From NCBI RefSeq assembly GCF_037083825.1, contig NZ_JBAPLU010000006.1:62001-126000 (forward strand): DNA of 64,000 nt. Reading direction: 5' to 3'. The translations under genes were made by a program, and so were the position numbers. Each line of letters opens with the position of its first letter. Within the stretch, counting starts at the first letter, position 1. Below the pieces are notes generated by a model. It made no database searches and was not told the origin of the DNA. It saw nothing but the letters and a program-made list of their open reading frames with translations. Shown here in pieces: positions 40,657 through 48,046 of the stretch. The DNA comes from Klenkia sesuvii. GTDB lineage: Bacteria; Actinomycetota; Actinomycetes; Mycobacteriales; Geodermatophilaceae.

Positions 40657-41654
40657 CCCAGCCCGTCGACTCCGGCCCCGACACCGATCCCGACACCGAC
40701 CTGCTGCGCGCCGTCGTCCTGGCCGGCGGGTTGACCTTCGAGCGCGAGGTCAGCCTGTCCTCGGGCACCCAGGTCGTGGAGGCCCTCCTGCGGGCCGGCC
40801 TGGACGCCGAGCTGCGCGACGCCGACAGCGACCTGCTGCCCGGCCTGGCCGCGGCGCCGGCCGACGCGGTGTTCATCGCCCTGCACGGCTCGACCGGTGA
40901 GGACGGCGCCGTCCGCGCGGTGCTCGACCTGGCCGGGATCCCCTACGTCGGCTCCCCGGCGGCGGCCTGCCGGCTGGCCTGGGACAAGCCGGCCGCCAAG
41001 TCCGTCGTGCGCTCCGCCGGCGTGGGGACGCCGGACTGGGTGGCGCTGCCGCACTCCACCTTCCGGGAGCTGGGCGCCGGCGCCGTGCTCGACCTCATCG
41101 TCGCCCGGCTCGGGCTGCCGTTGATGGTCAAGCCGGCCTCGGGCGGATCGGCGCTGGGCGCGCAGAAGGTCGCCCGGGTCGAGGACCTGCCCGCCGCGAT
41201 GGTCAGCTGCTTCGCCTACGGCGACACCGTGCTCGTCGAGCGCTTCGTCGAGGGCGTGGAGGTCGCGGTGTCGGTGGTCGACCTGGGGGAGGGCCCGCAC
41301 GCCCTCCCCGCGGTGGAGATCGCGCCCGAGTCCGGTGTCTTCGACTACACCTCGCGCTACACGCCGGGGCTCACCGAGTACCACACCCCGGCCCGGCTGG
41401 AGGCCGACGTCGCCCGGCGTGTGGCCGAGGTCGCGGTGACCGTGCACGAGGTGCTGGGCCTGGCCGACCTCTCGCGCACCGACCTGATCGTCGACGCCGA
41501 GGGCACGATCCACTTCCTCGAGGTCAACGTGTCCCCGGGGCTGACGGAGACGTCCATGTTCCCGATGGCGGTCGAGGCGGCCGGGCACCGGCTCGGTGAC
41601 GTGCTGACCACGCTGCTGCGCAGGGCAGCCACCCGCGGCCGGTTCCGTCAGTGA
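40653..41654 (+). CDS. D-alanine-D-alanine ligase-like ATP-grasp protein
   Basis: 333 residues. EREVSLSSG, ALHGSTGEDG, PYVGSPAAACRLAWDK, MVKPASGGSALG and EVNVSPGLTETSMFP are Ddl signatures, though the N-terminal loop GGLTFERE differs from the usual GGxSxEH. It may be a second Ddl or make another dipeptide with the product of the coupled aminotransferase. The stem of a terminator covers its stop codon. Confidence 0.83.
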   Translation: MTQPVDSGPDTDPDTDLLRAVVLAGGLTFEREVSLSSGTQVVEALLRAGLDAELRDADSDLLPGLAAAPADAVFIALHGSTGEDGAVRAVLDLAGIPYVGSPAAACRLAWDKPAAKSVVRSAGVGTPDWVALPHSTFRELGAGAVLDLIVARLGLPLMVKPASGGSALGAQKVARVEDLPAAMVSCFAYGDTVLVERFVEGVEVAVSVVDLGEGPHALPAVEIAPESGVFDYTSRYTPGLTEYHTPARLEADVARRVAEVAVTVHEVLGLADLSRTDLIVDAEGTIHFLEVNVSPGLTETSMFPMAVEAAGHRLGDVLTTLLRRAATRGRFRQ

Positions 41655-41665
41655 CGGAACCGGCC
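41637..41665. terminator. Bidirectional terminator between the Ddl-like gene and parB
   Basis: GGCCGGTTCCGTC, loop AGT, GACGGAACCGGCC: a perfect 13-bp stem (41637-41649 with 41653-41665). It includes the Ddl-like stop codon and ends two bases before the parB stop, serving two converging transcripts. Confidence 0.75.
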
Positions 41666-41666
41666 G

Positions 41667-42689
41667 TCAGGCCGGGGGCTGGCTGCGGCCGGTGATGTCG
41701 GGGGCCATCATGCCCACGATGCGCTGCAGGTCGTCCACCGAGCCGAACTCCACGACGATGCGTCCCTTCGCCCGGCCGATCTGTACCTTGACCTTGGTCT
41801 CGAACGCGTCCGAGAGCCGGTGGGCGAGGTCCTCCACCCCGGGCGCGGTGATGGTGCGGCCGGCCTTCCGCTTGGCCTCGGGCTCGTGGGCGACGGCCAA
41901 CGCGACGGCCTCCTCGGTGGCCCGCACGCTCATGCCCTCGGCGACGATGCGGGTGGCGAGGGCATCCATCGCCTCGTTGCTGGGCAGGCCCAGCAGGGCC
42001 CGGGCGTGCCCGGCCGACAGCACGCCGGCGGCGACCCGGGTCTGCACCTTCACGGGCAGCTTCATCAGCCGGATCGTGTTGGTGACCTGCGAGCGGCTGC
42101 GCCCGATGCGGCTGGCCAGCTCCTCGTGGGTGGCGCCGAACTCCTCCAGCAGCTGCTGGTAGGCCGCGGCCTCCTCCAGCGGGTTGAGTTGCACCCGGTG
42201 GATGTTCTCCAGCAGGGCGTCGCGCAGCATCGCGTCGTCGGAGGTGTCCCGGACGATCGCCGGCACGGTCTCCAGCTCCGCCGCGCGGGCGGCGCGCAAC
42301 CGGCGCTCGCCCATGATGAGCTCGTAGCCGCCCTCGCTCCGCTCCCGGACGACGATCGGCTGCAGCAGGCCGAACTCCTTGACCGAGTGCGTGAGCTCCT
42401 CCAGCGCCTCGTCGTCGAAGACGTGCCGCGGCTGCTTGGGGTTGGGCACGACGTCGCCCACCGACACCTCGCGCAGCGAGGCGCCGGGGACACCTGGCAC
42501 CTCCGCGGGGAGGTCGGCGACGGGCGTCAGCGTGGCGGGCGCCGCATCCGCCGCGGGACCGGCCGCGGCGCGCTCGGCGGCCGCCTCCACCGCCTCGGCC
42601 GCCTTGGCCGCGGGGGTCGCCGTCGGCGCCGGGGCGCTGGTGGGGATGAGGGCCGCCAGGCCGCGGCCGAGGCCACCACGCTTGCTCAT
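41667..42689 (-). CDS. parB: Chromosome-partitioning protein ParB
   Basis: 340 residues: N-terminal CTPase domain with LTHSVKEFGLLQPIVV and GERRLRAA, helix-turn-helix EELASRIGRSRSQVTNTIRL, and a C-terminal dimer domain. It binds parS, slides on DNA using CTP and works with ParA. The ATG overlaps the parA stop (ATGA). The first 70 residues are Ala/Pro-rich linker. Confidence 0.96.
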   Translation of the reverse strand: MSKRGGLGRGLAALIPTSAPAPTATPAAKAAEAVEAAAERAAAGPAADAAPATLTPVADLPAEVPGVPGASLREVSVGDVVPNPKQPRHVFDDEALEELTHSVKEFGLLQPIVVRERSEGGYELIMGERRLRAARAAELETVPAIVRDTSDDAMLRDALLENIHRVQLNPLEEAAAYQQLLEEFGATHEELASRIGRSRSQVTNTIRLMKLPVKVQTRVAAGVLSAGHARALLGLPSNEAMDALATRIVAEGMSVRATEEAVALAVAHEPEAKRKAGRTITAPGVEDLAHRLSDAFETKVKVQIGRAKGRIVVEFGSVDDLQRIVGMMAPDITGRSQPPA

Positions 42690-43744
42690 GAGTCCTCCTG
42701 GGTTGGGGTCGCCACGGACTGACCGAGGACGAGCGCGTTCAGCGGCGGAGCCGCGGGGGGCGGTGCGGCCGTCGGGGCCGGCTGCACGGGGACGAAGGGC
42801 GGGAGCGCGGCACCCCGGACGGCGAGCTCGCGCGCGGCGTCGACGTAGCTGGTGGATCCACGTGAACCCGGGTCGTAGGTGAGCACCGACTGCCCGTAGC
42901 CGGGCGCCTCGCTCACCCGCACGTTGCGCGGGATGACCGACGTCAGCACCAGCTCGCCGAAGTGGTTGCGCACCTCGTCGGCGACCTGGTCGGCGAGCTT
43001 GGTGCGGCCGTCGTGCATCGTGAGCAGGATGGTGCTGACCGCGATGCCGGGGTTCAGGTGCGCGCGGACGAGCTCAATGTTGCTGAGCAGCTGCCCCAGA
43101 CCTTCCAGGGCGTAGTACTCGCACTGGATGGGGATGAGCACCTCGTCGCCGGCCACCAGCGCGTTCAGCGTCAGCAACCCCAGCGACGGGGGGCAGTCGA
43201 TGAGCACGTAGTGCGGCCGCTCCTCGGCGGGCAGCTCGTGCAGGTGCGCCTCGATGGCCCGGCGCAACCGGTGCTCGCGGGCGACGACGCTGACCAGCTC
43301 GATCTCGGCGCCGGCCAGGTCGATGGTGGCCGGCACGCACCGCAGGTGCGGCGAGGCGGTGGTCGGGTGGGTGACCTCGGCCAGCGTGGCCTCGCCGACG
43401 AGTGCGTCGTACACCGACGGCGTCCCGACGGTGTGCTCCACCCCGAGCGCGGTGCTGGCGTTGCCCTGCGGGTCCAGGTCGACGACGAGCACGCGGAGGC
43501 CGAACAGGGACAGGGCGACGCCGAGGTTGACCGTCGACGTCGTCTTGCCCACGCCGCCCTTCTGGTTCGCCACGGTGATGACCCGGATGCGTCCGGGAGC
43601 CGGGAACGGGTCCTGGTCGTCGGCGTGCAGCACGCGGGTGGCCCGCATGGCCTCCATCGCGATGGGGCTGTCGAACTCGGCTCCGGCCGACGGCGGGAGG
43701 TCGGCGGCCAAGCTGCTCCGCAGCCGTTCGCCCGGGTCCGTCAT
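42686..43744 (-). CDS. parA: Chromosome-partitioning ATPase ParA
   Basis: 352 residues from the ATG at 43744, which has GAGGAGG eight bases upstream. Deviant Walker A KGGVGKTT (62-69), LVVDLDPQGNAS and LIDCPPSLG identify a ParA. The C-terminal 45 residues are Pro/Ala-rich, an actinobacterial trait. A longer start in the parS region is rejected. A degenerate parS-like GATCCACGTGAACC is inside (about 42,855). Confidence 0.95.
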   Translation of the reverse strand: MTDPGERLRSSLAADLPPSAGAEFDSPIAMEAMRATRVLHADDQDPFPAPGRIRVITVANQKGGVGKTTSTVNLGVALSLFGLRVLVVDLDPQGNASTALGVEHTVGTPSVYDALVGEATLAEVTHPTTASPHLRCVPATIDLAGAEIELVSVVAREHRLRRAIEAHLHELPAEERPHYVLIDCPPSLGLLTLNALVAGDEVLIPIQCEYYALEGLGQLLSNIELVRAHLNPGIAVSTILLTMHDGRTKLADQVADEVRNHFGELVLTSVIPRNVRVSEAPGYGQSVLTYDPGSRGSTSYVDAARELAVRGAALPPFVPVQPAPTAAPPPAAPPLNALVLGQSVATPTQEDS

Positions 43745-43768
43745 GCCGAAGTCCTCCTCACCCGCCCG

Positions 43769-43784
43769 TGTTCCACGTGGAACG
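43769..43784. promoter_or_regulatory. parS site 1
   Basis: TGTTCCACGTGGAACG, core GTTCCACGTGGAAC, 25 bases upstream of the parA start. ParB is expected to bind here and may also repress parAB. Confidence 0.85.
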
Positions 43785-43804
43785 CCGATCGGGTCGCTGT
43801 AGCC

Positions 43805-43820
43805 AGTTCCACGTGAAACG
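43805..43820. promoter_or_regulatory. parS site 2
   Basis: AGTTCCACGTGAAACG, one asymmetric position from the perfect palindrome, 21 bases after site 1. Confidence 0.85.
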
Positions 43821-43852
43821 CGAGCCGTGGACGTGTTCTGCACCAGCCTACG

Positions 43853-43868
43853 GGTCGACGAGTCGACC
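43853..43868. repeat. Palindrome GGTCGACgaGTCGACC, copy shared with the dnaA-dnaN spacer
   Basis: Seven-base arms with two central bases, just beyond the rsmG stop. The same 16 bases, plus similar bases on the right ending GGGACCACC/GAGGACCACC, occur at 50,310-50,325 upstream of dnaN. Confidence 0.7.
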
Positions 43869-43881
43869 TCGGGACCACCGA

Positions 43882-44601
43882 TCAGCGGCCGCCGCGCGTC
43901 ATGACCACGACCTGCGTGGCGGCCTCACCGAGCGCCGACCCGACCGGACGCACCTCGATGTCCCGCATGCCCGCCGCCGTCAGCTCGGGGACCAGACCGG
44001 GGACCTCACCGGCCGCCGAGCTCCCGATGAGCGCCACCAGCTGGGCGCCGGGACGCAGCAGGCCGCGCACCCACCCCACGAGGCGGGGCAGCGGGGCCAC
44101 GGCGCGCGCGGTGACGACGTCGACCTCACCGACCAGCCGGGCGACCTTCTTCTCCTCCGCCCGACCGCGCACCACGTGCCAGTCGGTGCCCAGCTCGGCC
44201 GCGACGTGGGAGAGGAAGTCGACCCGCCGGGCCATCGGCTCGACGAGGGTCATCGCCAGGTCGGGCCGGGCGAGGGCCAACGGGATGCCCGGCAGACCCG
44301 CCCCACTGCCCACGTCCACCACACGCGCCCCGTGCGGCACGGCGTCGGCCACCGCGACCGAGTTCAGCACGTGCCGCTCCCACAGGCGAGGCACCTCCCG
44401 GGGGCCGATCAACCCGCGGACGACGCCCTCCCCGGCGAGGAGCTCGACGAAGCGCACCGCGGCGGGCAGCCGGTCCCCGAAGGCCTGCGCGGCCAGCGCA
44501 GGCACCTCGGGGGCCTGGTCGTCCGGCGGGGTGCTCGTCGACGGCGGGGCCGACGACGGTGCGGCCGGCGACGGCGATCCGTCGCCCTGGGGGTCGCTCA
44601 C
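43882..44601 (-). CDS. rsmG: 16S rRNA (guanine-N7) methyltransferase RsmG
   Basis: 239 residues; SAM motif VVDVGSGAGLPGIPLALA, then LVEPMARRVDFLSHV and VTARAVAPLPRLVGW. It methylates G527 of 16S rRNA; loss gives low-level streptomycin resistance in other bacteria. About 30 disordered N-terminal residues precede the fold. The ATG overlaps the jag stop. Confidence 0.95.
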   Translation of the reverse strand: MSDPQGDGSPSPAAPSSAPPSTSTPPDDQAPEVPALAAQAFGDRLPAAVRFVELLAGEGVVRGLIGPREVPRLWERHVLNSVAVADAVPHGARVVDVGSGAGLPGIPLALARPDLAMTLVEPMARRVDFLSHVAAELGTDWHVVRGRAEEKKVARLVGEVDVVTARAVAPLPRLVGWVRGLLRPGAQLVALIGSSAAGEVPGLVPELTAAGMRDIEVRPVGSALGEAATQVVVMTRGGR

Positions 44602-45239
44602 GCGCCCGGCAGGACCACGACGCGGCGGTTCGGCTCCTCGCCCTCGGACTCGCTGCGCACGCCGGCGGCAGCCGCGATGACGTCGTGCACGACCTTGCGC
44701 TCGAACGGGTTCATCGGGGCGAGCCGCTCCGCGGTGCCGCTGGCGGCCACCCGGGACGCCGCCTGCCCGGCCAGCGCGGTCAGGTCGGCGCGACGCTTCG
44801 CCCGGAACCCCCCGATGTCGAGCATCAGCCGGCTACGGGTACCAGTGGACTGCGCGACGGCCAGCCGGGTCAGCTCCTGCAGTGCCTCGAGCACGGCGCC
44901 GTCGGGGCCGATCAGGGTCTTCAGCTCGCCACCGACGACGGCGACCGAGGCCCGGTCGCCCTCCACGTCGAGGTCGATGTCGCCGTCGACGTCGAGGATG
45001 TCCAGCAACCGCTCGAGGTAGTCACCGGCGACGTCGCCCTCCTGCACGAGCAGGTCGTCGACCTCCTCGTCGTCGGTGTCGTCGTCGGTGCCGGACGCCT
45101 CGACGTCGACCGGCTCGACGACCGCGTCGGCGTCGACGGGGTCGGCGTCGGGCAGGGCCGTGGGGTCGGCAGTGGGGTCGAGGGTGGCGTCGGCAGTGGT
45201 GTCCGAGCTCGTGGCAGGGGTGGTGTCGGGGGTGCTCAC
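44598..45239 (-). CDS. jag: Jag/KhpB family RNA-binding protein (KH-R3H)
   Basis: 213 residues from the GTG at 45239 (AGGAGGAG nearby). A very acidic, Thr/Asp-rich N terminus (about 1-70), then KH (SVAVVGGELKTLIGPDGAVL) and R3H (MNPFERKVVHDVIA) domains. The Jag domain proper is replaced by the acidic stretch. It partners YidC insertion and cell-size control in relatives. Confidence 0.9.
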   Translation of the reverse strand: MSTPDTTPATSSDTTADATLDPTADPTALPDADPVDADAVVEPVDVEASGTDDDTDDEEVDDLLVQEGDVAGDYLERLLDILDVDGDIDLDVEGDRASVAVVGGELKTLIGPDGAVLEALQELTRLAVAQSTGTRSRLMLDIGGFRAKRRADLTALAGQAASRVAASGTAERLAPMNPFERKVVHDVIAAAAGVRSESEGEEPNRRVVVLPGA

Positions 45240-45321
45240 GGGGTCTCCTCCTGGGGGAGTGCCGGTGGCCGGGTCGTGGCCCGGAGGTGGGTGGCGGCGC
45301 GACCAGCGCACCGGTGCGGGG

Positions 45322-46452
45322 TCAGCGGCGCTTGCGCTTGCCCCGGTTGGCCGGCCCGGCCGAGCCGCCCGAGGCCCGCGGGCGGTTCGGGGCCGGCCGA
45401 CCACCGGGGGAGGAGCCATCGGCGGAGCCGGTCCCGGGCGAGGAGCTGCCCGACGACCCGCGGCCGGACGGCGTCGCGCCCGCACCGGAGCCGTCGGCGG
45501 CGCCCCCGGCCGGGCTCCCGGTGGGGCTCTCGCCCGGGGTGGCCAGGTCGGTGGTCGGCGCGGGGGTCGCCGAGCCCTTCTTCAACCGCACGGGCTTGGC
45601 GCCGGGCTTGGGGGCCAGCAGCTTGGGGTCGACCTTCGGCTTGTCGGCCTCGGCCTTGGCAAGCGCGGCCGGCGACCCGGGCGGGGGCAGCTTCTTGAGG
45701 ATGTAGAACTGCTGGCCCAGGGTCCACAGGTTGTTGGTGAACCAGTACAGCAGCACCAGGATCGGGAAGAAGAAGCCCGAGACGAAGAGGCTGATCGGCA
45801 TGCCGTAGAGCAGCAGCTTCTGCACGGTGGCGGCCTGGCCCTCGACCGGTCCGGAGCGCTTCTGGATCTGCTTCTGCGTGTAGAACGTCGTGAAGCACAT
45901 GATCAGGATCAGGATGAACGCGACGACGCGGATGCCGGTGTAGCTACCGCCCGTGAGCTCGAGGATCGCTCGTTCCTTCTCGCCCACCATGTTGAACGAG
46001 GCGGCGATCGGGGCGGTGAAGAGCTTGGCGCGGGCGGCCTGGTCGGTGAGATCGTTGTCCCAGCTGTAGAGGCCGGGCTTGCCCGGTGCGATGCGGCGCA
46101 GGACGTGGAACAGGCCGATGAAGATGGGGATCTGCGGCAGGATCGGCAGGCAGCCGGCCAGCGGGTTGACCCCGCGCTCCTTCTGCAGCGCCATCATCGC
46201 CTGGCTGAAGCCCTGCTTGTCGCTGCCGTACTGCTTGCGCAGCTTCTGGATCTCGGGCTGGATCTCCTGCATCGCCCGCTGGCTCTTCACCTGCTTGACG
46301 AACAGCCGGAACAGCAGGATGCGGATGGTCACCACGAGCATGACCACCGACAGCGCCCAGGCGATGCCGCCGGCCGGGTCGAGGAAGGTGGAGAACAGTG
46401 CGTGCCACTGCTTCATCACCCACGCGATCGCGGTGTACAGCCAGTCAAGCAA
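45322..46452 (-). CDS. yidC: Membrane protein insertase YidC/OxaI
   Basis: 376 residues from a TTG at 46452 that overlaps yidD by 8 bp. Five hydrophobic helices with the catalytic-groove Arg (VVTIRILLFRLFVKQVK) and FFFPILVLLYWFTNNLW. A long Gly/Ser/Pro tail ending NRGKRKRR binds the ribosome in relatives. It inserts and folds inner-membrane proteins. Confidence 0.94.
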   Translation of the reverse strand: MLDWLYTAIAWVMKQWHALFSTFLDPAGGIAWALSVVMLVVTIRILLFRLFVKQVKSQRAMQEIQPEIQKLRKQYGSDKQGFSQAMMALQKERGVNPLAGCLPILPQIPIFIGLFHVLRRIAPGKPGLYSWDNDLTDQAARAKLFTAPIAASFNMVGEKERAILELTGGSYTGIRVVAFILILIMCFTTFYTQKQIQKRSGPVEGQAATVQKLLLYGMPISLFVSGFFFPILVLLYWFTNNLWTLGQQFYILKKLPPPGSPAALAKAEADKPKVDPKLLAPKPGAKPVRLKKGSATPAPTTDLATPGESPTGSPAGGAADGSGAGATPSGRGSSGSSSPGTGSADGSSPGGRPAPNRPRASGGSAGPANRGKRKRR

Positions 46453-46765
46453 CGCGGGCCTCCGAGGGCGGGGCGGGATCAGGGGAGGGGGTCCCCGTGT
46501 CCGACGAGTGGATCAGCTGTGCGGTTCCGGACCGGGCCGGGGGGCGGGGGGGCACGAGGTCGACGCCACCGCGGTGCCACGGCGCGCACTTGGCGATGCG
46601 CACGACCGCCAGACCCAGCCCGCGGGCGGCCCCGTGCACCTGCACCGCCTCCTGCGCGTACTCGCTGCAGGTGGGGGTGAAGCGACACCGTGGCCCCAGC
46701 AGCGGGCTGATGCCGCGCCGGTAGAAGCCGATGAGGCCCAGCAGGGCCCGCGCACCCGCGCTCAC
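46445..46765 (-). CDS. yidD: YidD membrane-insertion efficiency factor
   Basis: 106 residues; GFYRRGISPLLGPRCRFTPT, CSEYAQEAVQVHGA and KCAPWHRGGVDLVP are the family's conserved blocks. It assists YidC insertion. GTG start, seven bases after rnpA; overlaps the yidC start. A C-terminal tail of about 30 residues is variable. Confidence 0.92.
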   Translation of the reverse strand: MSAGARALLGLIGFYRRGISPLLGPRCRFTPTCSEYAQEAVQVHGAARGLGLAVVRIAKCAPWHRGGVDLVPPRPPARSGTAQLIHSSDTGTPSPDPAPPSEARVA

Positions 46766-46772
46766 GAGGCGT

Positions 46773-47180
46773 TCACGACGGGTCCGGCACCCGGTCGGGG
46801 GCACGGTCAGGGGCACGGTCGAGGACCCGGTCGAGGCCCCGGCTGAGGTCGCGGCGCAGCGTGGCCGCGTCGGCGCCGGCCGCCTCGGGCCGGGCCCGGA
46901 CGACGAGGTCGGCGGTGGGCGGCAACCGGTGCAGCTCGTCACGCACCAGGTGCCGCAGCTGCCGGCTGACCCGGTGCCGGCAGACCGAGTTGCCGACCCC
47001 CTTGCCGACCACGAAACCGGCCCGCGGTCCGGGCTCGGGGTCGCGAGGACCCCCGCCACGGACGACGGGCCGTTCGGGGAGGTAGTGCAGCACCATGGTG
47101 GGGCGCCCGGCACGCCGGCCGGAGCGGACGACCACGGTGAACTCCGGACGCCGGCGCAGGCGGGCCTGCGCTGGCAGCAC
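46773..47180 (-). CDS. rnpA: Ribonuclease P protein component
   Basis: 135 residues from the GTG at 47180: LPAQARLRRRPEFTVVVRSG, AGFVVGKGVGNSVCRHRVSR and QLRHLVRDELHRLP define RnpA. The tail has a DRAPDR-type repeat (DRVLDRAPDRAPDRVPD). It follows rpmH by one base. It supports the catalytic RNA in tRNA 5' processing. Confidence 0.94.
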   Translation of the reverse strand: MLPAQARLRRRPEFTVVVRSGRRAGRPTMVLHYLPERPVVRGGGPRDPEPGPRAGFVVGKGVGNSVCRHRVSRQLRHLVRDELHRLPPTADLVVRARPEAAGADAATLRRDLSRGLDRVLDRAPDRAPDRVPDPS

Positions 47181-47181
47181 G

Positions 47182-47319
47182 TCAGGCGGAAAGCTTCTCG
47201 CGACCCTTGCGGCGACGGCCGGCAAGGATCGCGCGACCGGCGCGGGTGCGCATCCGGAGCCGGAAGCCGTGGGTCTTGGACCGGCGACGGTTGTTCGGCT
47301 GGAACGTGCGCTTGCTCAC
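47182..47319 (-). CDS. rpmH: 50S ribosomal protein L34
   Basis: 45 residues beginning VSKRTFQPNNRRRSKTHGF: unmistakable L34. GTG at 47319. It heads the rpmH-rnpA-yidD-yidC-jag-rsmG operon and is too short and basic to be mistaken. The spacer to dnaA lies to its right. Confidence 0.97.
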   Translation of the reverse strand: MSKRTFQPNNRRRSKTHGFRLRMRTRAGRAILAGRRRKGREKLSA

Positions 47320-48046
47320 GAGGTACTCCCACTGACGACGACGAGGCGGTGACCGGCGGTCGGGCCGGCCACGCGGCGGCACCGGCGCGGGGCGCGTCCC
47401 CGGCGGACTGCCGGGACCCCTGCCAGCACCGGGGCTGGTGGTGCTGGGGACGACGTCGGTGCGACCACGTGCCGGGCACGCGCCAACCGTCCGCTGTCCA
47501 CAGACCGGTCGAGCATAGCCGAGGAACGGCCGTGACCGGCGGCCCGCCCCGGTGACCGACCCCCCATGCTGCCCCGACCGCCCGCCGGCACCTCCACCGA
47601 CCCGCCGGGGCGAGGCCGGCGCGCGGCCACGCACTGGCTCGCCGAAGCACACCGGTGTCGTTGCCCGCCTGTGGATGGTGCTGTTAGCGTCGCCTCGCTC
47701 GCCACCGGTCGGAACGGTCCCCGGACGCGGACCGGAGACCACTGGCCCGCACCCGGCGCCCAGCCCGGTCCACACCCCCCAGATCGCAGCTGACCTGGGC
47801 GGATCGCTCGGACCACGACCTCCTCGACGGTCCCGGCCACAGCCCGTCCCCACCCCTCGTGCACAGTCTGTGGACAGCGGTGTGGACCCGTGGTCCACCC
47901 CGGTCCACACCGGTGGACGTGGCGGGGGACAGCGACGAGGACGGGGGCAGGGACGGCGGACGGAACACGGGGCACGGCGGCGGGACGGCAATCGGCCCGC
48001 GCCAGCACGCGGCGAGCACCACGGGGACGGAAGGGACGACACGGCG
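47320..48046. other. rpmH-dnaA spacer with DnaA boxes
   Basis: 727 bases without a gene. DnaA-box-like sites: CTGTCCACA (47494), CCATCCACA read on the minus strand (47670-47678), TGTGGACAG (47868-47876), TGTGGACCC (47880-47888) and CGGTCCACA (47766 and 47900). A candidate dnaA promoter is TTGCCC (47661-47666), 18 bases, TAGCGT (47685-47690), with the second box inside its spacer. The 47,868-47,915 cluster is about 135-180 bases before dnaA. Confidence 0.6.
47494..47517 (-). promoter_or_regulatory. rpmH promoter -10 with DnaA box
   Basis: On the minus strand TATGCT (47517-47512) is a good -10 and CTGTCCACA (47494-47502 on the plus strand) is a DnaA-box-like site just downstream. This suggests DnaA control of the rpmH operon. 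Confidence 0.45.

Noticed and set aside
42853..42868. A fourth parS inside parA (GATCCACGTGAACC)
   Set aside because: Two or more mismatches and asymmetric; mentioned only as a degenerate look-alike.
44559..47555. Open frames antisense to rsmG, jag, yidC and rnpA
   Set aside because: Overlap unmistakable genes on the other strand; composition is typical of shadow frames.
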